A stretch of 6,569 bases of DNA from Alphaproteobacteria bacterium (GCA_004356335.1 SMXP01000159.1:1-6569), one strand, 5' to 3'. Positions 1-6,010 are shown, counted from the first letter of the stretch. Program-made: numbers and translations. Notes: generated by a model from the letters alone, not told the origin.

Positions 1-348
1 CAAAGCGGCCAGGGCTCGTGCCGGCCAGTCTTCGTCCGTGGTCAATAAATCAAGTGCGGCGGCCATATTGGTCACGCCCATTTCTATGCGCCATGCATCG
101 ATGCTGCGACGGCACGGCGGGTCCGGTTCGCTCGGTTGCCAGAATAGACCCGGAAGATGGGACGCCACATGGGCGGCGAGCTCACCGGTACCGCTGGCCA
201 GTTCGAGGACAAATCCTTCCGGCGACAATTCGTCTGTCAACACGTCCAGGATGGGGCCGCGATTGCGCGCCGAAGACGGCGATTGCATCCGATCGTTGTC
301 GTGCGCGTGTCGCTGCGCCATGGAACTGCGTTGGTCATAAGACGTCAT
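1..348 (-). CDS. DUF938-family SAM-dependent methyltransferase, N-terminal part (cut by window edge)
   Basis: The minus strand is open for 116 codons from an ATG at 348 to the window edge with no stop, so the C-terminal part is missing. The start is supported by an AGAGG ribosome-binding site about 7 bases upstream. A second in-frame ATG lies at 321. The protein has an N-terminal basic stretch with SARNRGPIL (about residues 25-33), then a class I methyltransferase SAM-binding motif I, LELASGTGE (48-56), then WQPSEPD (70-76) and DAWRIEMGVTN (84-94). The order ARNR-PIL, LE-ASGTGE, WQPS-PD is what I know from the DUF938 family (bacterial relatives of METTL26), a Rossmann-fold family with predicted SAM-dependent methyltransferase activity and no established substrate. 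The product should be cytoplasmic. It is separated from the upstream minus-strand gene by repeat element 1, so it probably has its own promoter. Family assignment is from memory of the motif pattern; the substrate is unknown. Confidence 0.85.
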   Translation of the reverse strand, partial: MTSYDQRSSMAQRHAHDNDRMQSPSSARNRGPILDVLTDELSPEGFVLELASGTGELAAHVASHLPGLFWQPSEPDPPCRRSIDAWRIEMGVTNMAAALDLLTTDEDWPARALAAL

Positions 349-432
349 TGCTTGCCTCTTGTCCCGTTCGGTTAACAGCACAATCAATGAGCATCATAAG
401 AGAAAATCACAAAGGCCGAAACCGGCGACGCG

Positions 433-560
433 CTAGAGCGTTTTCAGGAAAAGCATGCCCCGGCGAAGGCCGGAGTGGATCCGGTTTTCCGTCCGAAAAC
501 GCGACCAAACAAGGAATCTAGAGCATTTTCATGAGTCAATTAATCTTGGAAATGCTCTAG
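433..560 (+). repeat. Dispersed two-hairpin intergenic repeat, element 1
   Basis: The element begins with CTAG (433-436) and ends with CTAG (557-560). Its head hairpin has an outer stem GCGTTTTC (438-445) paired with GAAAACGC (495-502) and an inner stem GGAAAA (447-452) paired with TTTTCC (485-490). A linker GACCAAACAA follows. The tail hairpin pairs 518-531 with 547-560, 14 bp including one G-U pair (529/549). Compared with element 2, the head loop carries about 22 extra bases (454-475) that form a small hairpin, CCGGC (460-464) with GCCGG (469-473). The last CTAG contains, on the minus strand, the TAG stop of the adjacent hypothetical gene. Four related copies occur in this window. The sequence recalls RIME-type elements of rhizobia; that identification is from memory. 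Confidence 0.85.
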
Positions 561-1963
561 GCCGCCGCCTCAAGGCCCCGCTGCCACAAAAGATCCGCCT
601 CGGTGTCGTCCAACACATATTGGGTCAATCGGACCGCTATTTCCAGATGTGCTTTTGCCCGATCGCGATCTTCAAGATCGCCGGCGCGGATTTCGTCGAT
701 CACGCTGTCGCCATATTGCAAAAGAAATCGGCCGACGCGATCGACCATTTCGCCGTGAACCGTTGCAAAGGCCGCCTGCGTCGCGAATTGGCGGGCGCCG
801 CCCAATATAGCGGCTTGGGTCATGGCGGCCCCGACTTTATCGGGATCCGGCCAGGACGCAAGATCCGCTTTGATGACGAATTTGCCGGCAAAGTTGCCGA
901 ATGTCGCGGCCGGCAGCGCTGCCATGACGATCTGCGGGATCTTTTCGAGCTGCATTTCCATGGCACCGCCCACGAGAGCACGACAATCGATCAGGGTTTG
1001 GCGCCATTCTTTAGGGTCATCCACACCGATTTCATTGGTTAGGCCTTCGATCAACCGCACGAATTCATTAAGCGCATCGAGCACTTCATCGCCGGGGGTG
1101 TCATGGGCCAGGGCAGACTGAACATAGGTGGCCAAGACTTCTACTTCGTTGAGCAAGAGATTGCCCAGAAAGCCAAGTGGCGACGTGCCGAGCGGCGTCC
1201 CGCCGTCACTTGAAACCAGTGACCTTGCCACCGGCAGAACAAACCAAGGATCCGCCATTCGACCCATAAACATATAAAACACCGCCGGTAAATGCGCCGG
1301 CGTATTGCGCGCTAAGAAATCGTAATAGCGACGGATCGACTCAATATCCGTTTGCGACAGACGCTTAATCGGTTTGGGAAACATTTTTTGAAGATGGGTA
1401 ATCTGCGGCGCAATGGACAACACCAAAGCAATGTCGCGCGCATCTTCAATGATTCTCGAATTGCCGAGCTTTTGCGCGAGCGCTTGATAGGGTTCCGTGC
1501 CCGGTTCGAAGTTTTCCAGTGCCCGAGTCAACGCGTCGGCGGCGGCTTCATGGAGCTGCGCGACGATCGCATCTCTTTTTTCTCTTTCCGACGCAATGAT
1601 GTGGGTCCTGAGCTTTCCGGTCAGGTTTCGATGCATATCGGAAATCAGATCTTGGCCCAGCCAATTCCAGATGGGTTTAAGTGAATTCCGATCGATACGG
1701 CCGCGCTGCTTTTTTCGACTCACGCCGACATAAATGAGATCTTCAAACACTTCACAAAACAGCCGCATGGGCGTCGGCACTCTCAACGGCGGCAGTTTCG
1801 ATTTGGCCAATACCGGGCGAAGTCCGTCCAATATGTCCTCATAGGGCATATCGTGTTGACCCTTGACCCGGTCCATCTCGATGGCAGCAGCCAACGGCAC
1901 CGCTTGCTCATCGGGAAGCTGTCCGAGCAAGTCTTGAAGCGCTTTTCGGGTTTCTTGTTTCAT
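557..1963 (-). CDS. Conserved-looking hypothetical protein, about 468 residues
   Basis: This long minus-strand reading frame has alphaproteobacterial-looking codon use and no domain that I can name. The predicted protein is soluble and largely helical: there is no signal peptide and no convincing membrane segment. Near the N-terminus lies LQDLLGQLPDEQAVPLA, then RLFCEVFEDLIYV followed by a basic RKKQRGRIDRNSLKPIWNWL stretch, a motif I associate loosely with unnamed alphaproteobacterial proteins. The C-terminal half is rich in Ala, Leu and acidic residues. I prefer the ATG at 1963 (MKQETRKALQ), preceded by AGGAAAG three to four bases away. In-frame ATGs at 1987 and 2029 would add 8 or 22 residues; the extra residues use rare-looking codons (ATA, AGG, GGG) and look like leader, although AAGGG precedes the 2029 ATG. 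The TAG stop lies inside the terminal CTAG of repeat element 1. Function is unknown. Confidence 0.75.
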   Translation of the reverse strand: MKQETRKALQDLLGQLPDEQAVPLAAAIEMDRVKGQHDMPYEDILDGLRPVLAKSKLPPLRVPTPMRLFCEVFEDLIYVGVSRKKQRGRIDRNSLKPIWNWLGQDLISDMHRNLTGKLRTHIIASEREKRDAIVAQLHEAAADALTRALENFEPGTEPYQALAQKLGNSRIIEDARDIALVLSIAPQITHLQKMFPKPIKRLSQTDIESIRRYYDFLARNTPAHLPAVFYMFMGRMADPWFVLPVARSLVSSDGGTPLGTSPLGFLGNLLLNEVEVLATYVQSALAHDTPGDEVLDALNEFVRLIEGLTNEIGVDDPKEWRQTLIDCRALVGGAMEMQLEKIPQIVMAALPAATFGNFAGKFVIKADLASWPDPDKVGAAMTQAAILGGARQFATQAAFATVHGEMVDRVGRFLLQYGDSVIDEIRAGDLEDRDRAKAHLEIAVRLTQYVLDDTEADLLWQRGLEAAA

Positions 1964-2146
1964 CTTTCCTACGAGATTGGCGTTCATGGGGGGACGTGGT
2001 TTTATCCTCCCGCCGAATTGATCAATCATCAGACCCTTGCCCCACTCTTCAGGCTTAGGACCATATCGCAGGCTATATAAGAATATGTTGAGAAAGAATT
2101 ACGTTTTACGGCGGGCCCCAAGCGGCCTGGCGGACAATCGATAATC

Positions 2147-2175
2147 TTCAGACTTGAATTAATGTGTGGTAGAAT
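2147..2175 (+). promoter_or_regulatory. Candidate sigma-70-type promoter of the cold-shock gene
   Basis: TTCAGA (2147-2152; four of six matches to TTGACA) lies 17 bases before TAGAAT (2170-2175; five of six matches to TATAAT). Transcription from here would start near 2182 and give a leader of about 90 nucleotides, in keeping with the long leaders usual for csp genes. This is a match by eye only. Confidence 0.35.
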
Positions 2176-2201
2176 GTGATTGCTGGCTTCCGTCGGTCGG
2201 A

Positions 2202-2220
2202 GGATCTTGAAATCAAGACC
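2202..2220 (+). other. Small leader hairpin upstream of the cold-shock gene
   Basis: TCTTGA (2205-2210) pairs with TCAAGA (2213-2218) across two A residues, and GG (2202-2203) can pair with CC (2219-2220) with A2204 bulged. The hairpin would lie in the leader if transcription starts near 2182. It ends about 55 bases before the ATG. A role in temperature-dependent folding is only a guess. Confidence 0.35.
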
Positions 2221-2274
2221 GGAAGAGAGCAAATTGATTAAAATTTTAACGCCCAAAGCCAGAGAGAATCGTCA

Positions 2275-2487
2275 ATGGGAGTTGGAAACGTAAAGTGGTT
2301 TGATCGGAAGAACGGCTACGGCTTCATTCAACCGGAAGACGGATCGAAAGACATCTTCGTCGACTTGAATGCGCTCAAACGGGCCGGACTGATCAAGCTT
2401 GAAGAGGGCCAAAAGGTCCAATACCGCGTCATAGAGGGCCGCAACGGCCGCAAGTCCGCGATTAATGTGTCGCTCAAGAGCAAGTAA
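2275..2487 (+). CDS. Cold-shock-domain (CspA-family) protein, 70 residues
   Basis: The product is a single cold-shock domain, a five-stranded OB fold that binds single-stranded RNA or DNA and usually acts as an RNA chaperone in the cytoplasm. The diagnostic start VKWFD (residues 6-10), an RNP1-like segment NGYGFI (13-18), an RNP2-like segment DIFVD (26-30), RAGL (36-39) and EGQKV are all present, and 70 residues is a normal length. The ATG at 2275 follows an AGAGAG stretch, a weak ribosome-binding site; the gene ends with tandem stops TAATAA. Two positions differ from the usual family pattern: the Lys that begins KG(F/Y)GFI is Asn13, and the His of (V/I)FVH is Asp30. Both changes remove basic or polar nucleic-acid-facing residues. 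The aromatic residues W8, F9, Y15, F17 and F28 are retained. It is monocistronic, and cold induction is not shown by the sequence. Confidence 0.95.
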   Translation: MGVGNVKWFDRKNGYGFIQPEDGSKDIFVDLNALKRAGLIKLEEGQKVQYRVIEGRNGRKSAINVSLKSK

Positions 2488-2558
2488 TAACGGCGGCTTA
2501 CTTCTCCTGCGGAATCGGAAATGATGCGGCGCCAGGCGCGCCAACAGGGCGTTATGGC

Positions 2559-2661
2559 CTAGAGTGTTTCCAGGAAAAGTGGATACCGGTTTTCCGTCCG
2601 GAAACACGACCAAACAATAGCTTAGGGTCCGGTTTTGATTCTATCAAAACCGGACCCTAAG
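2559..2661 (+). repeat. Dispersed two-hairpin intergenic repeat, element 2
   Basis: This is the cleanest copy. It begins with CTAG (2559-2562). The head outer stem is GTGTTTCC (2564-2571) with GGAAACAC (2600-2607), and the inner stem is GGAAAA (2573-2578) with TTTTCC (2590-2595). The linker GACCAAACAA follows, then a perfect 19-bp tail hairpin (2621-2639 with 2643-2661) with a three-base loop. The element lies between the convergent cold-shock and kinase genes, and its last arm contains the TAG stop of the kinase gene on the minus strand (2657-2659). Confidence 0.9.
2621..2661. terminator. Perfect 19-bp hairpin that may end transcription of both convergent genes
   Basis: The arm of 19 bases starting CTTAGGGTCC pairs perfectly with its mate across the loop TCT. 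It lies downstream of the cold-shock gene (plus) and overlaps the stop codon of the kinase gene (minus), so a bidirectional stop role is plausible. Neither side has the run of T residues right after the hairpin that a standard intrinsic terminator needs, so it may instead protect 3' ends, or simply be the repeat's tail. Confidence 0.35.
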
Positions 2662-4045
2662 TGTCACCGCGCTGTTCGGGAAGAATCAGCCTTGCCGACA
2701 GACCGCCGGCATCGGATGAACCAAGATCAAGCGTGCCCCCGTAAAGGCCGACCAAATCTCTCACGATCGACAGGCCTAAGCCCGACCCGGGCGTCGTATC
2801 ATCAAGACGCGTTCCCCTTTCCAGGGCGGCCTCTTTGTGTTCGTTCGAAAGCCCCGGACCATCATCTTCAATCACGATTGTCAGTTGTGCCGTATCACCG
2901 GCAGCGTCACCCTCGGATGGCAGCGATCGGGCGGACACCTTGACCTGGCGCGTCGTCCACTTACACGCATTGTCGAGCAAATTGCCCACCATCTCCTCCA
3001 AGTCTTGCCGTTCACCGCGAAACGCAAGTTGGTCTTGGCTTTGCCAATCGATGGAGAGGGCCCGGTCCTGATGGATTTTTTGCAAGGTGCGCACCAAGTC
3101 GGACAGGACGGATGCCACATCGGTGCGCGCACCCAGCACCTGAGCCGTCGCCGCCGCCCGGGCTCTGGCCAGATAGTGATCGACGTAATTTTTCATGAGC
3201 TGGGTTTGTTTGAGCACCGATCCAGCCAATGGACCGGGATGGTTTTGACCTTCATTCGCCAGGATGGAGAGCGGCGTTTTGAGTGCGTGGGCCAAGTTTC
3301 CCACCTGGGTGCGCGACCTTTCCAACACCTCGGCATTGTGTTCGATGAGGGCATTTAGTTCGCCCACAAGGGGCGCAATTTCGGTCGGAAAATCACCGTC
3401 AAGCCGCTCCGATCGGCCATTACGGATCGCCGCAAGGCCACTGCGTATGTGTCTTAGAGGCCGCAAACCGACGCGCACCTGGATCAACATGGCAATGAGA
3501 AGAACAACCCCAAAAGCCGCAAAGCTCCACGTCAGAATGCTGTTGAACCGCTCGATATTGGCCGTCACCGCATCCTCATCGGCCGCAATGATAATAAGAA
3601 AGGGCTGGCCGGCACCGGGCAGAACGACCTCGCGGGCAATGATCCGGAGCATCTGCTGTTCTGGGCCCCCGGCCCGCCATTTGACAAATGTCCGTGGATT
3701 AACATCGGGATGCGCCGTCAGCGTCTGATCCCACAGGGACCGCGATCGGTTCACAATGGCGGTATTTGAGCCCACCGCCTCGACCAAACTAATTTGCCAA
3801 TACCAACCGGAAAAGGTTTGGCCAAATCTCGGATCACTTAACGGCGGAACGGACAAATTGCGCTCCGGCGTGAGCTCAGCCACGGTCACAAGGCTTTCCC
3901 AAACCACCATGAGTCGATTGTCGAAATTACGTTGAACCACGTCCCGGAAAATGGACGCAAGCGCGATCCCGCCCAGCAGTAATGCCAGCCCACCCCAAAT
4001 TGCGGCACCGGCGACAAGGCGAAAAGCGAGCGAATTCGGCGTCAT
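2657..4045 (-). CDS. PhoQ/FeuQ-like membrane sensor histidine kinase
   Basis: This 462-residue protein is an inner-membrane sensor kinase that should autophosphorylate and pass phosphate to the regulator encoded just upstream. Membrane segments lie at about 8-31 and 168-190, enclosing a periplasmic sensor domain (about 32-167) with DPRFGQTFSGWYWQI (71-85). A HAMP linker (about 190-243) is followed by the H-box GNLAHALKTPLS (249-260, phospho-acceptor His253), an N-box GNLLDNACKW (354-363, Asn359), a G1 box DDGPG (394-398) and a G2 box GSGLGLS (420-426). AHALKTPLS is typical of the PhoQ group. I see no dense acidic patch like that of enteric PhoQ, so magnesium sensing should not be assumed. The ATG overlaps the regulator's TGA as ATGA, implying translational coupling. 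The TAG stop lies in the tail hairpin of repeat element 2, but the C-terminus looks complete. Confidence 0.95.
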   Translation of the reverse strand: MTPNSLAFRLVAGAAIWGGLALLLGGIALASIFRDVVQRNFDNRLMVVWESLVTVAELTPERNLSVPPLSDPRFGQTFSGWYWQISLVEAVGSNTAIVNRSRSLWDQTLTAHPDVNPRTFVKWRAGGPEQQMLRIIAREVVLPGAGQPFLIIIAADEDAVTANIERFNSILTWSFAAFGVVLLIAMLIQVRVGLRPLRHIRSGLAAIRNGRSERLDGDFPTEIAPLVGELNALIEHNAEVLERSRTQVGNLAHALKTPLSILANEGQNHPGPLAGSVLKQTQLMKNYVDHYLARARAAATAQVLGARTDVASVLSDLVRTLQKIHQDRALSIDWQSQDQLAFRGERQDLEEMVGNLLDNACKWTTRQVKVSARSLPSEGDAAGDTAQLTIVIEDDGPGLSNEHKEAALERGTRLDDTTPGSGLGLSIVRDLVGLYGGTLDLGSSDAGGLSARLILPEQRGDT

Positions 4046-4740
4046 TGACCAGCTTGGCCGACCTCGACCTGTTGTTCTCCCTCAGGGCGCGTTAGACAAT
4101 AACCCAGGCCTCGGACGGTCTGAATCAAATTGACCTTGAGCTTCTTACGCAACCGCCCAATAAATACCTCTATCGTATTGGAATCTCGATCGAAATCCTG
4201 CTCGTAAAGATGTTCCACAAGCTCGGTGCGCGACACCACCCGGCCTTGATGATGCATCAGATAAGCCAGCAGCCGGTACTCGAGCGACGTCAGCTTCACC
4301 GGATTTCCATCTACCGTGACACGGGCCCCTCTGGTGTCGACTCGCAAAGGACCGTAGACCAGCTCGGGCGACGCTTGACCGGCGGAGCGCCTGAGTAGAG
4401 CCCTGAGGCGCGCCAGCACCTCCTCCACGTAAAACGGTTTGGTCACGTAATCATCGGCGCCCGCATCAAAACCGGCGACCTTATCGCTCCACCGATCGCG
4501 GGCGGTGAGAATCAGCACGGGCATATTGCGGCCGTCCCGTCGCCACCGTTCCAAAACGGTGACGCCGTCCATCTTAGGCAGGCCGAGATCCAATACCACG
4601 GCGTCGTAAGGTTCCGTATCGCCCAAGAAATGCCCTTCCTCGCCGTCATAGGCGACATCCACGGCATAGCTGGCTTCCTTTAGCGCGTCGACAAGCTGTC
4701 TGGCTAGATCCGGTTCATCTTCGACAACAAGCAGCCGCAT
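4042..4740 (-). CDS. OmpR/PhoP-family response regulator
   Basis: This 232-residue DNA-binding response regulator is the partner of the adjacent kinase. The receiver domain (1-115) has the acidic pocket E7/D8, the phospho-acceptor D51 in LDLGLP, T79, Y98 and K101 in DDYVTKPF. A winged-helix effector domain (about 130-222) includes SLEYRLLAYL, VSRTELVEHLY, DRDSNTIEVFIGRLRKKL (recognition helix) and TVRGLGY. The DRDSN-IEVF-GRLR-KL pattern fits the PhoP/FeuP group. I chose the ATG at 4740 (MRLLVVEDEP) because GAGGTGA lies eight bases upstream and the protein then starts as family members do. A GTG at 4752 would add four residues and overlap the upstream gene. Only four bases separate the PepSY stop from this ATG, and the 3' end overlaps the kinase start by four bases, so the three genes form one operon. 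Autoregulation is likely but not proven. Confidence 0.95.
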   Translation of the reverse strand: MRLLVVEDEPDLARQLVDALKEASYAVDVAYDGEEGHFLGDTEPYDAVVLDLGLPKMDGVTVLERWRRDGRNMPVLILTARDRWSDKVAGFDAGADDYVTKPFYVEEVLARLRALLRRSAGQASPELVYGPLRVDTRGARVTVDGNPVKLTSLEYRLLAYLMHHQGRVVSRTELVEHLYEQDFDRDSNTIEVFIGRLRKKLKVNLIQTVRGLGYCLTRPEGEQQVEVGQAGQ

Positions 4741-4744
4741 AATG

Positions 4745-5167
4745 TCATTCACCTCGGACGCTAATAATCTTGCCCGTGCTGGCGTCGGCGGTAATGTCCA
4801 ACCTCCGCCCGTCCGGCATCAACCACCTGACAACATAGCGCATGGGAACCGGACCGCCGCCGCCAATTGTTCGTGTGTTCAATTGCTTACCCTCATATTG
4901 GCGCCGGATGGTCGCCAAAACGGTCGACAATGGCACGTATTCGCCTGAATTGACCCCGGATCGGGCCCGATCATGCTCCTGGTCGCGCGCGATAAGCCGG
5001 CGCGGGCCAAACCTTAAAGTGCCGCTGGCAGAGGGTTGGATCTTATCAACACGGAGAGTGTTTCGCCGCGGCTCGTCGGCATAAGCCACACCAACGGTCA
5101 GGATCAATCCAAGCGCGACCGCCATGCGCAAGCCCCAGACCCAATGAATTTGCAGGGTTTTTACCAT
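4745..5167 (-). CDS. Small exported PepSY-domain protein heading the two-component operon
   Basis: This 140-residue protein has an N-terminal signal peptide: a basic start, a hydrophobic stretch at about 13-28 and a likely signal peptidase I site AYA|DEP after residue 30. The C-terminal part (about 74-140), from EYVPLSTVLATIRRQYEG through RYVVRWLMPDGRRLDITADASTGKIISVRG, matches the PepSY pattern (helix, then strands ending D..TG.I). There is no lipobox Cys, so a soluble periplasmic protein is expected. The ATG at 5167 has AAGG eight bases upstream. The frame stays open 109 codons further upstream, but that stretch crosses repeat element 3 and is not credible coding sequence. Small PepSY proteins next to PhoPQ/FeuPQ-type systems are common in alphaproteobacteria, and the small periplasmic FeuN protein restrains FeuQ in Sinorhizobium. 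A kinase-modulating role here is inference from position and domain. Confidence 0.85.
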   Translation of the reverse strand: MVKTLQIHWVWGLRMAVALGLILTVGVAYADEPRRNTLRVDKIQPSASGTLRFGPRRLIARDQEHDRARSGVNSGEYVPLSTVLATIRRQYEGKQLNTRTIGGGGPVPMRYVVRWLMPDGRRLDITADASTGKIISVRGE

Positions 5168-5192
5168 GTTGGGCACCTTAATGGCGGACGTC

Positions 5193-5209
5193 TGAACGGG
5201 TGATGAACA
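5193..5209 (-). promoter_or_regulatory. PhoP-box-like direct repeat upstream of the PepSY gene
   Basis: On the minus strand TGTTCA-TCACC-CGTTCA gives two hexamers with an 11-base period and five matching bases. This spacing equals that of enteric PhoP boxes (two TGTTTA-like hexamers five bases apart), which suits an OmpR/PhoP-family regulator encoded in the same operon. It ends 25 bases before the PepSY start. If transcription starts upstream near 5228 the site would be repressive; no good -10 lies at the distance expected for activation. Confidence 0.35.
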
Positions 5210-5234
5210 GGCCGCAAGCGGTCGATCCAAGCCT

Positions 5235-5263
5235 ATATTAGAGAATAGTCGCGAACGGATGAA
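5235..5263 (-). promoter_or_regulatory. Weak candidate promoter of the PepSY-regulator-kinase operon
   Basis: On the minus strand TTCATC (5263-5258) lies 17 bases before TAATAT (5240-5235). The -35 is poor (three of six), as expected for an activator-dependent promoter. Transcription would begin near 5228, with a leader of about 60 bases that includes the PhoP-box-like site. Found by eye only. Confidence 0.25.
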
Positions 5264-5375
5264 ACCCCAAATCTCATGGCTAACGCGGCGTGTCCCGGCC
5301 GACAGCGTAAAATGATAGGTTGGGTACGGATTTTTTCCGACGAGTGATTGAACATCTTCGGTGCGAGTCTTATTC

Positions 5376-5481
5376 TCTAGAGCACGTTGACAAAAGATGG
5401 ACTCCCTAACGTACTCTAAGTCTTTGTTTTGTCGCGCATTCGGACGGAAAACCGGGTCCACTTTTCCTGAATGCGCTCTAG
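5376..5481 (-). repeat. Dispersed two-hairpin intergenic repeat, element 3 (reverse orientation)
   Basis: The element runs right to left, with CTAG at both ends (5478-5481 and 5377-5380). The head outer stem is GAATGCGC (5469-5476) with GCGCATTC (5434-5441), and the inner stem is TTTTCC (5462-5467) with GGAAAA (5446-5451). The linker on the minus strand is GACAAAACAA. The tail hairpin pairs 5377-5388 with 5408-5419, 12 bp with two pairs that are G-U on the minus strand. Unlike elements 1 and 2, it lies between divergent genes, where a terminator is not needed. Confidence 0.85.
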
Positions 5482-5542
5482 TTAGCGTCCCCATCTGAAA
5501 GGCCGAACAATCCGTTTCTAATACGCTGGGCGAGGAGGCACC

Positions 5543-5968
5543 ATGTCCACCAAGAAAAAAGAACAGGATAAAGGCAACGTCAATGCTTTCGCCGGGGTGG
5601 CGGCCTTATCGGACTTGAATAAGGGGTTTGCCAAAGCCCTGACACAAGCAAGCCGAAGCTATTTGCAGGGCATTGTTGCAATGCAAGAGGAATTGCTTGG
5701 CTTGGCCAATGTCCAAATGAGGCAATTGGAAAAGACCAGGGACGACATGTCGTCGGCGACATACGCCAACGAAGCGATGCGCATCCAACAGACGTGGGCG
5801 CGCAAAGTCAGCGAACAATACATTTATGAGGCGCAGCGGCTGGTTCAATTCGCCAATAAAACCTCGACCAATTCCTGGTCGCCTATTTTGCCCACGACAT
5901 CGCCTAACGAGACGTCAGGCAGGCCTTCGGCCGGTCGGAAAAGCCAAGCAGGCAGGAGCGGAAAGTAA
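5543..5968 (+). CDS. Phasin-like protein, 141 residues
   Basis: The gene has a strong ribosome-binding site, AGGAGG, four bases before the ATG. The protein begins with a charged Lys-rich tail (MSTKKKEQDK), followed by one long amphipathic helical region (about 22-104) with SYLQGIVAMQEELLGLANVQMRQLEKTRDDM and WARKVSEQYIYEAQRLVQFANK. This fits the phasin family, small helical proteins that coat polyhydroxyalkanoate granules. The last 35 residues are low-complexity, rich in Ser, Thr, Pro, Gly and Lys, and probably disordered. No signal peptide or membrane segment is seen, so it should be cytoplasmic or granule-bound. No polyhydroxyalkanoate synthesis gene is in the window, so the granule role rests only on sequence resemblance; a general stress or coiled-coil protein is an alternative. 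It is probably monocistronic, since the possible next gene is convergent. Confidence 0.7.
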   Translation: MSTKKKEQDKGNVNAFAGVAALSDLNKGFAKALTQASRSYLQGIVAMQEELLGLANVQMRQLEKTRDDMSSATYANEAMRIQQTWARKVSEQYIYEAQRLVQFANKTSTNSWSPILPTTSPNETSGRPSAGRKSQAGRSGK

Positions 5969-6010
5969 CGATGGGGTGTAAGGAAGATGGACGGCGTGTT
6001 GGGTGGGGGG

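Larger units (their letters stand above)
2030..2274. other. Non-coding divergent region between hypothetical gene and cold-shock gene
   Basis: No credible gene is present. The region is more AT-rich than its flanks and should hold the promoters of both divergent genes. It contains a candidate promoter for the cold-shock gene (2147-2175), a small hairpin (2202-2220) and a 12-bp perfect AT-only palindrome TTAAAATTTTAA (2238-2249) 25 bases before the cold-shock start. On the minus strand TATATA (2079-2074) could be a -10 for the hypothetical gene, but I see no good -35 with it. Confidence 0.6.
5168..5542. other. Intergenic region between divergent PepSY operon and phasin-like gene
   Basis: There is no credible gene here. 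The region holds a PhoP-box-like site (5193-5209), a weak operon promoter candidate (5235-5263), repeat element 3 (5376-5481) and about 60 bases of phasin leader. Upstream of the phasin-like gene, CTGAAA (5495-5500) and TAATAC (5519-5524) with an 18-base spacer are the best, but weak, promoter match. The remaining stretch 5264-5375 shows nothing I can name. Confidence 0.5.

Noticed and set aside
18..521. Plus-strand open frames at the left end
   Set aside because: They lie opposite the DUF938 methyltransferase frame, which carries clear family motifs; the plus-strand translations show no domain and run into repeat element 1.
455..1042. Plus-strand 195-codon frame opposite the hypothetical gene
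   Set aside because: It begins inside repeat element 1 and mirrors the minus-strand gene, which is longer and more protein-like.
2029..2256. A 75-codon minus-strand frame whose TGA shares one base with the 2029 ATG of the hypothetical gene
   Set aside because: The overlap looks like coupling, but the translation has no recognisable features, no ribosome-binding site, and fills the whole divergent promoter region and candidate cold-shock leader.
2272..2613. A 113-codon minus-strand frame opposite the cold-shock gene
   Set aside because: It is the antisense of a well-supported cold-shock gene, and its first residues come from the head of repeat element 2.
2621..2661. A textbook rho-independent terminator
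   Set aside because: The 19-bp stem is strong, but no T-run follows on either strand, so only a tentative terminator role is kept.
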